Assembly: GCF_001968835.1 (NCBI RefSeq)
Contig: NZ_MRDE01000074.1
Span: 22,333-86,332 of the forward strand
Length of the DNA: 64,000 nt
Source of the DNA: Tersicoccus phoenicis
Lineage (GTDB): Bacteria > Actinomycetota > Actinomycetes > Actinomycetales > Micrococcaceae
Reading direction: 5' to 3'
The position numbers and the translations under genes are program-made. Of the stretch, positions 35,859-45,456 are shown one piece after another. The notes beneath the pieces were generated by a model. It had not been told where the DNA came from. It made no database searches and saw nothing but the letters and a program-made list of their open reading frames with translations. Numbering within the stretch: position 1 is the stretch's first letter; the number at the start of each line of letters is the position of its first letter.

Positions 35859-36804
35859 CGGTTCCTCCTGTGGTCGACGGTCCGGGCGCGGGTGTGCCCG
35901 GGACCTGGAAATTGAACACCCCGGTGTCGAACCGGTTGTACGCCTCGTAATCAACGAGATCGTACAGCCGGGCCCGGGTTGCCATGTCGGGTACCGCGGC
36001 GGACTGGGTGCCGTCCGCGGCGAGGGTGTCCAGCGCCCGCTCGGCCGCCCCGAGGGCGATCCGCAGCAGGGTCACCGGGTAGATGATCATCGCGACGCCG
36101 GCGTCGGCGAGCTGGGCCCGGGTGAACAGGTCCGACTTGCCGAACTCCGTCATGTTGGCCAGCACCGGCACGTCCACGGCGGCGCAGATGGCGGCGAACT
36201 CCTCGACCGAGCCCATCGCCTCGGGGAAGATGGCGTCCGCCCCGGCGTCGACCAGCGCCTTCGCCCGGTCCACCGCGGCGTCCAGTCCGGTGTCGCCGGC
36301 CTCGGTAGCGCGGATGTCGGTGCGGGCCATGATCAGGAAGTTCGCGTCTCGCCTGCCGTCGGCGGCCGCCTTGATCCGTTTGGTGGCGGTGTCCAGGTCG
36401 ACGACGGCCTTGCCGTCCAGGTGGCCGCACCGTTTGGGGTTGATCTGGTCCTCGATGTGGCACCCGGCCAGGCCGGCGTTCTCCAGTTCCTGGACCGTGC
36501 GGGCCACGTTCATCGGTTCCCCGAACCCGGTGTCGGCGTCGACCAGGGCCGGCAGGTCCGTCATCCGGGCGATCTGCCCGGCCCGGGTGGCGACCTCGGT
36601 CAACGTCGTCAGTCCGATGTCGGGCAGGCCGAGGTCATTGGCGAGGACCGCGCCGGAGATGTAGACGCCGTCGAAGCCCTTCTGCTCGATCAGCCGGGCC
36701 GAGAGCGGGTTAAACGCGCCCGGGAACTGCCGGGCCGTGCCGGGGACCAGCAGCTCGCGCAGCGTCGCCCGCTTGGCCTGCGGCGTCGTGGTGGAGTACA
36801 GCAT
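35851..36804 (-). CDS. prpB: 2-Methylisocitrate lyase
   Basis: A 317-residue isocitrate lyase superfamily enzyme that cleaves 2-methylisocitrate to pyruvate and succinate. ADTGFGEPMNVARTV contains the metal-binding Asp. The catalytic loop reads NPKRCGHLDGK, with the active Cys and a KR in place of KK. It follows prpD by 60 bases. Confidence 0.95.
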   Translation of the reverse strand: MLYSTTTPQAKRATLRELLVPGTARQFPGAFNPLSARLIEQKGFDGVYISGAVLANDLGLPDIGLTTLTEVATRAGQIARMTDLPALVDADTGFGEPMNVARTVQELENAGLAGCHIEDQINPKRCGHLDGKAVVDLDTATKRIKAAADGRRDANFLIMARTDIRATEAGDTGLDAAVDRAKALVDAGADAIFPEAMGSVEEFAAICAAVDVPVLANMTEFGKSDLFTRAQLADAGVAMIIYPVTLLRIALGAAERALDTLAADGTQSAAVPDMATRARLYDLVDYEAYNRFDTGVFNFQVPGTPAPGPSTTGGTDG

Positions 36805-36864
36805 CGGTGTCTCCTTCCTGTCAGGTTCGGGTTACTTCAGAACAGCCGGCTCGGAACAGACGGT

Positions 36865-38394
36865 TCAGAACAGGCCTTCGGGTGCCGCGGCGAGGTCGAC
36901 GACGCCGTCGGCCGCCCGGATGTTCAGGGCGTCCAGCTCACCGGCACCCAGCGCGGGCAGCCGCTCCGCGGCGTCGAGGAACCGGTCCATCTCGGCGGGC
37001 TCGACCAGGCCGGTGGCCAGGGTGCGGAATTTCTCGACGTACTGCTCGCGGCCGAAGGGGCGGGCGCCGAGCGGGTGGGCGTCGGCGACGGCGATCTCGT
37101 CCCGGATGACCCGCCCGTCGGTCAGGGTGATCTCCACCGAGCCGCCGAACGCCTTCTCGGCGATGTCCAGGGAGTGGTAACGCCGCGTCCACTCCGGGTC
37201 CTCCGTGGTGGTGACCTTCCGCCACAGGGCGACGGTGTCGGGCCGGCCGGCGCGCTCGGGCGTGTAGGAGTCGACGTGGTGCCAGGCGCCGTCCTGCAGC
37301 GCGACGGTGAAGATGTACGGGATCGAGTGGTCCAGGGTCTCGCGGGACGCGGTCGGATCGTACTTCTGCGGGTCGTTCGCGCCGGAACCGATCACGTTGT
37401 GCGTGTGGTGGCTGGTGCGGATCAGCACCGAGGCGACATTGGCCGGGTCCGTCACCTCGGGGTGCTCGCGGTGCAGCTTGCGGGCCAGGTCGATCCAGGC
37501 CTGCGCCTGGTACTCGGCCGAGTGCTCCTTGGTGTAGGTGTCCAGGATGGAGCGCTTGGTCTCACCGGGCCCGGGCAGCGGCACCTCGTACGCGCCCTGC
37601 GGCCCGTCCAGCAGCCAGGCGATGACGCCGTCCTCGCCCTCGTAGATCGGCACGGGCGAGGTCTGCCCGCGCATCGCCCGGTCCACGGCCTCGACGGCCA
37701 TCTTCCCGGCGAAGGCCGGGGCGTGCGCCTTCCAGGTGGAGATCTCACCCTTGCGGGACTGCCGGGTGGCGGTCGTGGTGTGCAGCGCCTGGCCGACCGC
37801 CTGGAAGATCGTCTCGACGGGCAGGCCGAGCAGGGTGCCGATGCCGGCCGCGACGGACGGCCCGAGGTGGGCGACGTGGTCGATCTTGTGGGCGTGCAGG
37901 CAGATGGCCCGCACCAGGTCGACCTGGATCTCGTACCCGGTGGCGATGCCGCGGACCAGGTCAGCGCCGGTGCGGCCGGTGTGCTGGGCGACGGCGAGGA
38001 TCGGCGGGATGTTGTCGCCGGGGTGCGAGTACTCGGCGGCGAGGAACGTGTCGTGGTAGTCGAGTTCGCGCACTGCGACGCCGTTGGCCCAGGCGGCCCA
38101 CTCGGGGGAGGTGCGGTGCTCGGCGGCGTCGTCGAGACCGAACAGCAGCGCGCCGGCGCCGCCCCGGGAGGCCGGGTGGGTGAGGGCCTGGGCGCGGGCA
38201 GCGACGATCGGTCCGCGGTTCAGCGAGGCGATGGCGACGGAGGCGTTGTCGATCACCCGGTTGATCACCATGGCGGTGACGTCGTCGTCGACGGCGACCG
38301 GGTCGGCGGCGACGTCGGCGATGAGGTGGGCGAGCTGCTGCTCGCGGGGCAGGTTCTCCTCGCTGCGGTGGACGCGCACGTGGTGGGTCTGCAT
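36865..38394 (-). CDS. prpD: 2-Methylcitrate dehydratase
   Basis: A 509-residue MmgE/PrpD family enzyme. Conserved segments include [40 protein letters not shown] and the lysine-rich [19 protein letters not shown]. It dehydrates 2-methylcitrate to 2-methyl-cis-aconitate. The ATG at 38394 has GAGAGGA upstream. It lies 38 bases after the regulator gene. Confidence 0.94.
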   Translation of the reverse strand: MQTHHVRVHRSEENLPREQQLAHLIADVAADPVAVDDDVTAMVINRVIDNASVAIASLNRGPIVAARAQALTHPASRGGAGALLFGLDDAAEHRTSPEWAAWANGVAVRELDYHDTFLAAEYSHPGDNIPPILAVAQHTGRTGADLVRGIATGYEIQVDLVRAICLHAHKIDHVAHLGPSVAAGIGTLLGLPVETIFQAVGQALHTTTATRQSRKGEISTWKAHAPAFAGKMAVEAVDRAMRGQTSPVPIYEGEDGVIAWLLDGPQGAYEVPLPGPGETKRSILDTYTKEHSAEYQAQAWIDLARKLHREHPEVTDPANVASVLIRTSHHTHNVIGSGANDPQKYDPTASRETLDHSIPYIFTVALQDGAWHHVDSYTPERAGRPDTVALWRKVTTTEDPEWTRRYHSLDIAEKAFGGSVEITLTDGRVIRDEIAVADAHPLGARPFGREQYVEKFRTLATGLVEPAEMDRFLDAAERLPALGAGELDALNIRAADGVVDLAAAPEGLF

Positions 38395-38432
38395 CGGCTG
38401 GTGGTCCTCTCGACGGGATGGGATCGGGAATG

Positions 38433-39197
38433 TCAACGGACGGTTTCGCGAGGGACGGCGATGGCGGTGGTGATGCCGGCCAGCGCGTTCGCCAGGTGCA
38501 GGCGGGTGGCGGCGACCGCGAGATCGGCGTCTCCGCCGGCGATCGCCTCCGCGATGGCGGCGTGCTCGAGGGCGGAGGCGGCCAGCCGGCGCGGGTTGTC
38601 CCGGGCCAGCCGGCGCAACCGGGTCAGCTGGGTGCGGAGCCGGCGTTGTGCCTCGAGCAGGTGCGGGTTCCCGACGGAGGTGTCGATCGCCTCGTCCAGC
38701 AGCCCCACCAGTGCGTAGTAGTCGTCGGCCCGCTCGTGATTTCCGTCGGACATGCCGGCGGGGTCGGCCGGTTGCGGGACGTCGCCCGGCCGCGGGACGG
38801 CCACGCTGTCCGGAATGTGCGGTCCGCGGTCCTGGTCGGCCGCGCGATTCAGGACCTCCGCCGCGGTGCGCAGCCGGTCGGCGAGGTCGTCGAACACGGC
38901 TCGGTCGGCGCGGTGGGCGGCCAGGGCCGCCGCTCGGCCGTCCAGGCCGACGCGGACGTCGAACAGGTTCCGCGCGTCCTCCAACGAGACCTCGGTGACC
39001 ATCACACCGCGGCCACCCTGTGGCGCTGCGAGGCCGTCGGCGACGAGCCGGCCCAGTGCCTCCCGGATCGGTGTGCGGGAGACGCCGAGCCGGACCGACA
39101 GCTCGGTCTCGGCGAGCACCGTTCCCGGCGGTATCCTCCAGTCGACGATGTCGGCTCGCAGACGCGCATAGGCGAGGTCACTGGCACGCTGTGCCAT
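38433..39197 (-). CDS. GntR-family (FCD) regulator of the methylcitrate operon
   Basis: A 254-residue protein. The N-terminal winged helix shows [19 protein letters not shown] and [19 protein letters not shown]. The FCD effector domain has a metal-binding Asp ([14 protein letters not shown]) and a later His pair region ([10 protein letters not shown]). It is first in the operon and should repress or activate it in response to a methylcitrate-cycle acid. Two TGTATACA-type palindromes lie upstream and are probable binding sites. Confidence 0.9.
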   Translation of the reverse strand: MAQRASDLAYARLRADIVDWRIPPGTVLAETELSVRLGVSRTPIREALGRLVADGLAAPQGGRGVMVTEVSLEDARNLFDVRVGLDGRAAALAAHRADRAVFDDLADRLRTAAEVLNRAADQDRGPHIPDSVAVPRPGDVPQPADPAGMSDGNHERADDYYALVGLLDEAIDTSVGNPHLLEAQRRLRTQLTRLRRLARDNPRRLAASALEHAAIAEAIAGGDADLAVAATRLHLANALAGITTAIAVPRETVR

Positions 39198-39246
39198 CGC
39201 GCCGCTCCCTTCCCGCGCCGGTGACGGTCGTCACCACTCCGACTCA

Positions 39247-39256
39247 GTGTATACAC
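39247..39256. promoter_or_regulatory. Proximal GntR-type operator
   Basis: The perfect palindrome GTGTATACAC, 50 bases upstream of the regulator start. FCD-type GntR proteins commonly bind such TNGTATACNA cores. A second site lies exactly 52 bases away. Confidence 0.7.
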
Positions 39257-39298
39257 ACGACCGTGCTCACATCGAAGTCGGCGTAGAGCAGTGGCTTT

Positions 39299-39308
39299 AT
39301 GTATACAT
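39299..39308. promoter_or_regulatory. Distal GntR-type operator
   Basis: The perfect palindrome ATGTATACAT. Its centre is 52 bases from the proximal site, five helical turns, so both faces align for cooperative binding or looping. Confidence 0.65.
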
Positions 39309-39469
39309 TCGCGGGCGCTGGGCGGACTCCTGCCCGGGTCGCTCTTTCTCGGGCCGCACCCCGCGCGGCCGCATCCCGGACTCCCGCCCGGGGCCGCTGC
39401 GTCCCGGGCGGCTGCATTCCGTACCGCTCAATGCCGGGATAGCGAATGCCGGCGCGGCTTGGAACTGGC

Positions 39470-39673
39470 TTAGAAGTCCCTCTCCGCCGGTCGGTCCGGG
39501 TCGACCGGCTCGAAGCCCTCGTCCATCAGCTCCGTCTCGTCCCGCAGCGGGTCCTCGACCAGCTGCGGGTCGTCCGAGTCGCCCGCCACGGGCTGCGAGT
39601 CGCGGCCGTCCTGCGGGTCGAGTTCGTCCGCCGTCGGATCCTCCATGGGCACGTCGCCGGGAAGGTCGCTCAT
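39470..39673 (-). CDS. Small very acidic protein of unknown function
   Basis: 67 residues, mostly Asp, Glu and Pro, with no hydrophobic core (PQDGRDSQPVAGDSDDPQLV, then DETELMDEGFEPVDP). The LMDEGFEP end weakly recalls the DEGYSPPER motif of DUF5709. AGGAG lies 6 bases before the second of two adjacent ATGs, which I use as the start. It is probably disordered. Confidence 0.6.
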   Translation of the reverse strand: MSDLPGDVPMEDPTADELDPQDGRDSQPVAGDSDDPQLVEDPLRDETELMDEGFEPVDPDRPAERDF

Positions 39674-39784
39674 CATGGTCTCCTTCTGCAGTGGTGGGAA
39701 GCCCGGTGCCGGACCTCACTCGTGACGCTACCGCGTGCCCCGGACCAAACGCACCGGGCCCGGCAGCGACGGCCGTTCTCGCTA

Positions 39785-39896
39785 TGAGTCCGTCAGTTCC
39801 GCCCTCAGGGGGGGGTGGTCAAAGACCGGGGCCCATGGGCGGATCTGACGGACTCAGCGTGGGGGCGGAGCGGACCTGACGGACTCAGCGTGGGGG
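39785..39896. repeat. Inverted and direct short repeats downstream of the response regulator
   Basis: TGAGTCCGTCAG at 39785 is the reverse complement of CTGACGGACTCA, found at 39845 and 39876. The latter two lie in 25-base direct repeats (39841-39865 and 39872-39896) with one mismatch. The block lies just after the regulator gene's stop and could act as its terminator. Confidence 0.75.
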
Positions 39897-39917
39897 ATCA
39901 TCGACGTGGCGGGCACC

Positions 39918-40850
39918 TCACGGGTGCCAGCGGTAGCCCATCTCGGGTCGGCCCGGGCTGCCGTAGCGGGGTTCCTTCTCCACGCGGCCGACCGCGGCGA
40001 GGTACTCCAGATAACGCCGGGCCGTCACCCGGGCGATGCCGGTGCCCGCGTGCACCTCCGCGGCCGAGAGGGGGACGGCGCTGCCCGCCACCAGGTCCGC
40101 GACCTGCGCCAGCGTGGTCTCGGACAGCCCCTTCGGCAAGGACGACGGCGCCGGAGGGAACGAGCCCGACGACGTCGGACCCCACCCCGACGACCCACGC
40201 CCCGACCCCGGTGGCGACGGCGTTCGTCTCGGCGCCGCGGGCTGCCCGGACCATCCCGGCCCCGAACGGGACGACCCGGGCGACCCGGACGACCCGAGGG
40301 AGCCCGGCGACCCCGGGCCGCTCGCCGCCGAGTGGGGCGACGCCGTACCGCTGTCACCGGGGCCGCGCAGCCGGGTGAGGGCCGCGTCCACGGCGTCCTG
40401 GGTCGCCCCGCCGTCGACGGCCCCCGCCGCCAGCTCCGCACGGAACGCCGCGTAGCCGCGCAGCTTGTCCTCGAACGCCGCGAAACCGAACGGCTTGATC
40501 AGGTACTGCACGACGCCGAGCGCGATGGCCTCCCGCACCACCGGCAGTTCGGTCGCCGCGGTGATGGCCAGCACGTCGATCCCGGCACCGCCGGCCCGGA
40601 GCATGCGGCAGATCGCCAGGCCGTGGCCGTCCGGCAGATTCATGTCCAGCAGGACGAGGTCGGCGGGCGGCTGCCGGGCCGGATCGGCGCGCGGCCCGCT
40701 CGGCAGCAGCGCCGCGACGGCCTCCCGGCGGGTGTGCGCGGTGCCGACCAGGGTGAATCCCGGCACCCGGCGCACGTATTCGCCGTGCAGGGACGCGGTC
40801 AGGGGATCGTCCTCGACGACGAAGATCCTCAGATCGGGCGCGGCGGTCAC
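39918..40850 (-). CDS. CitB/DcuR-type response regulator
   Basis: A 310-residue regulator. The receiver domain has acidic EDD at the start, the phospho-acceptor in LLDMNLPDGHG (about residue 69) and YLIKPFGF with the conserved Lys. A Ser/Gly/Pro linker of about 75 residues is unusually long. The C-terminal HTH is ARVTARRYLEYLAAVGRV. The GTG start overlaps the stop of the sensor kinase. It likely controls dctA, divergent beyond the kinase gene. Confidence 0.9.
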   Translation of the reverse strand: MTAAPDLRIFVVEDDPLTASLHGEYVRRVPGFTLVGTAHTRREAVAALLPSGPRADPARQPPADLVLLDMNLPDGHGLAICRMLRAGGAGIDVLAITAATELPVVREAIALGVVQYLIKPFGFAAFEDKLRGYAAFRAELAAGAVDGGATQDAVDAALTRLRGPGDSGTASPHSAASGPGSPGSLGSSGSPGSSRSGPGWSGQPAAPRRTPSPPGSGRGSSGWGPTSSGSFPPAPSSLPKGLSETTLAQVADLVAGSAVPLSAAEVHAGTGIARVTARRYLEYLAAVGRVEKEPRYGSPGRPEMGYRWHP

Positions 40851-42658
40851 GGCAGTCGTACCTCACCGGCGTCGTTCGCGTGCGCCTCGGGGTCCGCGAC
40901 AATGCCGCGCGCGGCGTCCCCGTCCGACGCACCGGCGCCCGTGGTCGTCGAGGACCCGGTGCCCGGGGCCGGGCGTTGCGGCACGGCGACCGTGAACATG
41001 GTGCCGTCGCGCACGTCGACCTCGATGTCTCCGCCGAGGGAAGCCACCGCCTGCCGGACCAGGGCGAGCCCGACGCCGCGCCCGGCGGTGGAGGGCTGGC
41101 CGGGTGCAGCCGGTTTCGTGCTGTAACCGCGGGTGAAGATCCGGTCGACGTCCTCGGCGGTGAGCGCCGCGGCGCCGTCGGCGACGGAGACCTCGAGCCG
41201 CCCGTCACCGCCCCCGAGCGCCACGTGCACCCAGCGGCCCGCCGGTTCCGCCCCGGCAGCCGCGTCGAGCGCGTTGTCGATGAGGTTGCCGAGCACGGTC
41301 AGCAGGGCGGTCGCCTCCCGGTCGGTCGGCTGGAAACCGGTGTCGGCCTCGACGGTGACGTCGACGCCCCGCTCCCGGCCCTGGGCGGCCTTCGCGGCCA
41401 GCAGGGCACCGGTGCGGGGCTCGGGCACGACGGCCGCGACCGCCGGGTCCGCCGAACCGGCACCCGCGATGGTGCCGGCGAGTTCACCGGCGATCAGCTC
41501 GGCGGCCTCGTGCGGCCGGCCCAGCTCCAACAGGGTCAGCACCGTGTGCAGCTGATTGGCGTGCTCGTGCGTCTGGGCCCGCAGCGCGTCGCTGAGCGTG
41601 CGGGTGGTCTGCAGTTCCCCGGCGATGGCGGTCAGTTCGGTGTGGTCGCGTACCGTCAGCAACCTGCCGATCCGCCGCCCCGGGCGCCGGAACGGTCCGG
41701 TCCGCTCCGTGCTCAGGGCGTCCCGCTGCGTCACGACCAGGATCCGCGACCCGGCCACGTGCACCTCGTCCTCGCAGCGGCGACCGGTCCGGACCAGCTC
41801 GGCGATCGACGGCGGCAGGTCGACGTCCGCGATCGGGACCGGCCGGGCGCCGTTCCCGGTGGGGGACAGGCCCAGCAGGTCGGCGGCCACGTCGTTGTAC
41901 AGCAGGACGTGTTGCGCGTCGTCGGTGAGCACCAGCCCGTCGTCCACGGAGTGCAGCGCGGCGTCGAACACCACGACCATCCGCGCCAGCTGCTCGGGGC
42001 CCTGGCCGAAGGTCACCCGGGTGAGGTACCGGTGCAGCGCGATGGAGACGATCGCGCCCGCCGCCGCGAACAGGGCGGCGACGGCGACGATGGCCGGCAG
42101 CTGACCGAGGGCGGTCGACTCGACGGACGCGGTGGTCTGCCCGACGGCGACCATCCCGACCACGGCGCCGGTTCCGTCCCGCACCGGGGCGATGGCCCGC
42201 ACCGAGGGACCGAGCGTGCCCGTGTAGGTCTCGGTGAAGACCTGCCCGCGCAGGGCGGGCTCGATGGTGCCGATGTACCGCCCCCCGATCTCGGCCGGAT
42301 TGGGGTGAGTCAGCCGGGTCCGGTCCGGGCGCATGACGGTGATGAAGTCCAGTCCGGCCTGGGAACTGACCTCGGCGGTGTAGGCCCGCAGCCGGTCCCC
42401 GGCGATCCGCCCCTGCAGCCCCTCCAGGACGAAGGGACTGTCGGCCAGGGTCACCGCCGTCGTGCTCATCCGCTCGGCCACCTGCCTGGTGAGCGTGTCC
42501 CGGCTGTTGGTGACGACCGCCCAGGAGACCAGCACCGTCGCACAGATGATGAACAGCAACTGTCCGGCGAAGAGCCGCTGCGCGATGCTCCACGGGTGCA
42601 CGATCCACCTCCGGAGACGTTGAACAGCACGGACGACGACCGTGACCAGTATGACCAC
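40847..42658 (-). CDS. DcuS/CitA-type sensor histidine kinase
   Basis: A 603-residue membrane kinase. The first helix (LFIICATVLVSWAVV) and a second (IVAVAALFAAAGAIVSIAL) bracket an extracytoplasmic PAS sensor with RTRLTHPNPAEIGGRYIGT, as in citrate/C4-dicarboxylate sensors. A cytoplasmic PAS follows, then the His motif HEHANQLHTVLTLLELG, NLIDNALDAA and GRGVGLALV. A signal-sensing role for dicarboxylates is inferred from family and from the neighbouring dctA. The start (GTG 42658) is uncertain. Confidence 0.9.
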   Translation of the reverse strand: MVILVTVVVRAVQRLRRWIVHPWSIAQRLFAGQLLFIICATVLVSWAVVTNSRDTLTRQVAERMSTTAVTLADSPFVLEGLQGRIAGDRLRAYTAEVSSQAGLDFITVMRPDRTRLTHPNPAEIGGRYIGTIEPALRGQVFTETYTGTLGPSVRAIAPVRDGTGAVVGMVAVGQTTASVESTALGQLPAIVAVAALFAAAGAIVSIALHRYLTRVTFGQGPEQLARMVVVFDAALHSVDDGLVLTDDAQHVLLYNDVAADLLGLSPTGNGARPVPIADVDLPPSIAELVRTGRRCEDEVHVAGSRILVVTQRDALSTERTGPFRRPGRRIGRLLTVRDHTELTAIAGELQTTRTLSDALRAQTHEHANQLHTVLTLLELGRPHEAAELIAGELAGTIAGAGSADPAVAAVVPEPRTGALLAAKAAQGRERGVDVTVEADTGFQPTDREATALLTVLGNLIDNALDAAAGAEPAGRWVHVALGGGDGRLEVSVADGAAALTAEDVDRIFTRGYSTKPAAPGQPSTAGRGVGLALVRQAVASLGGDIEVDVRDGTMFTVAVPQRPAPGTGSSTTTGAGASDGDAARGIVADPEAHANDAGEVRLP

Positions 42659-42823
42659 AACCGGTGACGGCGGTCACAACGGTGCCACCGTGGGGGACGA
42701 CGACGCACCGCGTCCACCCGACCGGGACGTCGACCACCTCATCAGCATGGTGCATCACCGCACGATCGCACCAGCGCAGCACCTCGTCCGGACCCGGCGG
42801 CACCGACCGACCGGCACGCAACT

Positions 42824-42865
42824 ACCGAGACGCCACCACCGAGACCGAACCACCGAGACGCAACA
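42824..42865 (+). promoter_or_regulatory. Three 14-base direct repeats upstream of dctA
   Basis: ACCGAGAC occurs at 42824, 42838 and 42852, a strict 14-base period, ending 20 bases before the dctA start. Iterated half-sites of this kind fit binding by the adjacent response regulator. Confidence 0.5.
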
Positions 42866-42884
42866 CGGAGTCGAAGGGGACACC

Positions 42885-44279
42885 ATGACCGAACATCACA
42901 CGGCGGCTCCCGCCCGGCCGGGCACACCGGCCGGCCGGAAGGACCGCACCCACTGGCTGTACATCGCCGTCATCGCCGCGGTGATCCTCGGCATCGCCGT
43001 CGGACTCGTCGCGCCCGACTTCGCCAAGAGCCTCAAGCCGCTCGGCGACGGATTCGTCAACCTGATCAAGATGATGATTGCGCCGGTCATCTTCTGCACC
43101 ATCGTCCTGGGCATCGGCTCGATCGCGAAGGCCGCGACCGTGGGCAAGGTCGGCGGCCTGGCCCTGGCCTACTTCCTGGCGATGTCCACGTTCGCCCTGG
43201 CCATCGGCCTGGTGGTGGGCAACTTCGTGCGCCCGGGCACCGGGCTTCAACTGACCCCGTACAAGCCGTCCTCCGGCGGTGGTGACGGCGGCACCGTCCA
43301 GTTCCTGCTCGACATCATCCCCGGCTCCGTCCCGGTGCTGCCGGTCCTGTTCGTGGCGCTGCTCGTCGGGTTTGCGCTGCAGCAGATGGGCCCGACGGCG
43401 CAGCCGCTGATCAAGGGCCTGACCCTCGTGCAGGGTGTCGTGTTCCGGGTGCTGACCATGATCATGTGGGTTGCCCCGATCGGCGCGTTCGGCGCGATCG
43501 CCGCCGTCGTCGGCAGCACCGGCTGGGCCGCCGTCGGCGCGATGTTCCTGCTCATGGGCGCGTTCTACCTCACCTGCGCCGTCTTCATCCTCGGCGTCCT
43601 GGGCACCCTGCTCAAGGTCGTCACCGGGGTGAGCATCCTCAAGGTGATGAAGTACCTGGGCCGGGAGTACCTGCTGATCTTCTCCACCTCATCGTCCGAG
43701 ACGGCGCTGCCGCGGCTGATCGCCAAGATGGAGCACGCCGGCGTGTCCAAGCCGGTGGTCGGCGTGACCGTGCCGACCGGGTACTCGTTCAACCTGGACG
43801 GCACCGCGATCTACCTGACCATGGCGTCCCTGTTCGTCTCCAACGCCATGGGACTGCAGATGAACCTGGGGCAGCAGATCGGTCTGCTCGTCTTCATGAT
43901 CATCGCCTCGAAGGGTGCCGCCGGGGTCACCGGGGCGGGTCTGGCCACGCTGGCCGCGGGCCTGCAGGCGCACCGGCCGGAGCTGCTCGGCGGCATGGGC
44001 GTCATCGTCGGCATCGACAAGTTCATGTCCGAGGCCCGGGCGCTGACCAACTTCACCGGCAACGCCGTCGCCACCCTGCTGATCGGCAAGTGGGTCGGCG
44101 AGATCGACCTCGCCCGGGTCGACCGGGTGCTCTCCGGTCAGGACCGGTTCGACGAGTCCACCATGCTGACCCACGGCGAGCGGCTCGACGATGTGGCCAC
44201 CTCGGTCACCGCGCAGCCCGCGGTCGAGGGCTCGACGACGGACCGGCTCACCGGGGCGGGAAACTCCGCGACCCGCTGA
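42885..44279 (+). CDS. dctA: C4-dicarboxylate:cation symporter
   Basis: A 464-residue member of the glutamate/dicarboxylate symporter family. Signatures: serine-rich loop STSSSETALPRL, NLDGTAIYLTMASLF, and the last conserved NFTGNAVATLLIGKW. It should import succinate, fumarate or malate with protons or sodium. It is divergent from the DcuS/CitA-like kinase, whose system probably induces it. AAGGGGA precedes the ATG. Confidence 0.93.
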   Translation: MTEHHTAAPARPGTPAGRKDRTHWLYIAVIAAVILGIAVGLVAPDFAKSLKPLGDGFVNLIKMMIAPVIFCTIVLGIGSIAKAATVGKVGGLALAYFLAMSTFALAIGLVVGNFVRPGTGLQLTPYKPSSGGGDGGTVQFLLDIIPGSVPVLPVLFVALLVGFALQQMGPTAQPLIKGLTLVQGVVFRVLTMIMWVAPIGAFGAIAAVVGSTGWAAVGAMFLLMGAFYLTCAVFILGVLGTLLKVVTGVSILKVMKYLGREYLLIFSTSSSETALPRLIAKMEHAGVSKPVVGVTVPTGYSFNLDGTAIYLTMASLFVSNAMGLQMNLGQQIGLLVFMIIASKGAAGVTGAGLATLAAGLQAHRPELLGGMGVIVGIDKFMSEARALTNFTGNAVATLLIGKWVGEIDLARVDRVLSGQDRFDESTMLTHGERLDDVATSVTAQPAVEGSTTDRLTGAGNSATR

Positions 44280-44327
44280 CAGCCCGTCGGATCCCCTGAT
44301 CGGAACTCTGATCGGCGTCCTGATCGA

Positions 44328-44363
44328 CGAAGCCCCCGCCCGGGATCCCGGGCGGGGGCTTCG
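44328..44363. terminator. Perfect 16-base-stem terminator after dctA
   Basis: CGAAGCCCCCGCCCGG pairs perfectly with its complement across a GATC loop. The 36-base unit is a complete palindrome. Confidence 0.9.
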
Positions 44364-44558
44364 CCGTTCCGGCACCAGCCTTCAACCTCCACCTGAACCT
44401 GCGGCCCCGTGCCGCCCGGGTGATACCGGTACGCTGGGGACGAACCTGACCACGGGGCCGTGCCCGCGCGTCGTGCCCGAAGGATCGACCCCGTCGAGCG
44501 CGTGCGTCCTCACGACGCGGGCGACGTGGCCGCCGACCACGAGAAGAGTGATGGATCA

Positions 44559-45419
44559 GTGACGAGCAAGCAGGACACCCTGCTCGACGTCGCCGGGCGA
44601 CCGGCGATCGAGTTCCCCGAACCGCCCGAACTCTCCTCCCACGGGCCCGCCCGGATCATCGCGATGGTCAATCAGAAGGGCGGGGTCGGCAAGACCACCT
44701 CCACCATCAACCTCGGCGCCTCGTTGGCCGAACTCGGTCGGCGCGTGCTGCTGGTCGACTTCGACCCGCAGGGTGCCCTCTCCGCCGGTGTGGGGGTGAA
44801 CCCGTACGAGGTCGATCTCACGGTCTACAACCTGCTGATCGACCGCAAGACCGACATCCACGACGTCATCGTGCGCACCGAGACCGAGGGCGTGGACCTG
44901 CTGCCGGCCAACATCGACCTCTCGGCCGCCGAGATCCAACTCGTCAACGAGGTGGCCCGCGAGCAGCTGCTGCAGGGTGCACTGCGGAAGGTCACGGACG
45001 ACTACGACGTCGTGCTGATCGACTGCCAGCCCTCGCTCGGCCTGCTCACCGTCAACGCCCTCACCGCCGCGCACGGCGTCATCATCCCGCTCACCGCCGA
45101 GTTCTTCGCGCTGCGCGCGGTCGCCCTGCTGGTCGAGACGATCGAGAAGGTGCAGGACCGGCTCAACCCCGGCCTGCAGATCGACGGGGTGTTGCCGACC
45201 ATGTTCGACGCCCGCACCCTGCACTCCCGGGAGGTGCTCGCCCGGCTGGTCGACGCGTTCGGGGAGAAGGTGTTCCACACGGTGATCAAGCGGACCATCA
45301 AGTTCGCCGACGCCACCGTCGCCGCGGAGCCGATCACCGCGTACGCCGGCACCCACCAGGCCGCGGAGTCCTACCGCAACCTGGCCAAGGAACTGATCAG
45401 CCGCGGCGGGGCGCCCTGA
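44559..45419 (+). CDS. parA: ParA/Soj-family ATPase in the scp cluster
   Basis: A 286-residue ATPase with the deviant Walker A NQKGGVGKTT at about residues 38-47, LLVDFDPQGAL and YDVVLIDCQPSLGLLTVNAL. It is the ParA-like protein encoded next to scpA/scpB in Actinobacteria (as in the Rv1708 region of M. tuberculosis), distinct from the origin-proximal ParA/ParB pair. GTG 44559 is chosen close to the fold; upstream in-frame starts exist. Confidence 0.9.
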   Translation: MTSKQDTLLDVAGRPAIEFPEPPELSSHGPARIIAMVNQKGGVGKTTSTINLGASLAELGRRVLLVDFDPQGALSAGVGVNPYEVDLTVYNLLIDRKTDIHDVIVRTETEGVDLLPANIDLSAAEIQLVNEVAREQLLQGALRKVTDDYDVVLIDCQPSLGLLTVNALTAAHGVIIPLTAEFFALRAVALLVETIEKVQDRLNPGLQIDGVLPTMFDARTLHSREVLARLVDAFGEKVFHTVIKRTIKFADATVAAEPITAYAGTHQAAESYRNLAKELISRGGAP

Positions 45420-45456
45420 GCGCGAGCCCGGCCCGCACCGTACGTGGTCGACACCC

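Noticed and set aside
35779..38718. Plus-strand open frame of 979 codons
   Set aside because: Antisense to prpC, prpB and prpD, all well recognised; no motif is seen in it.
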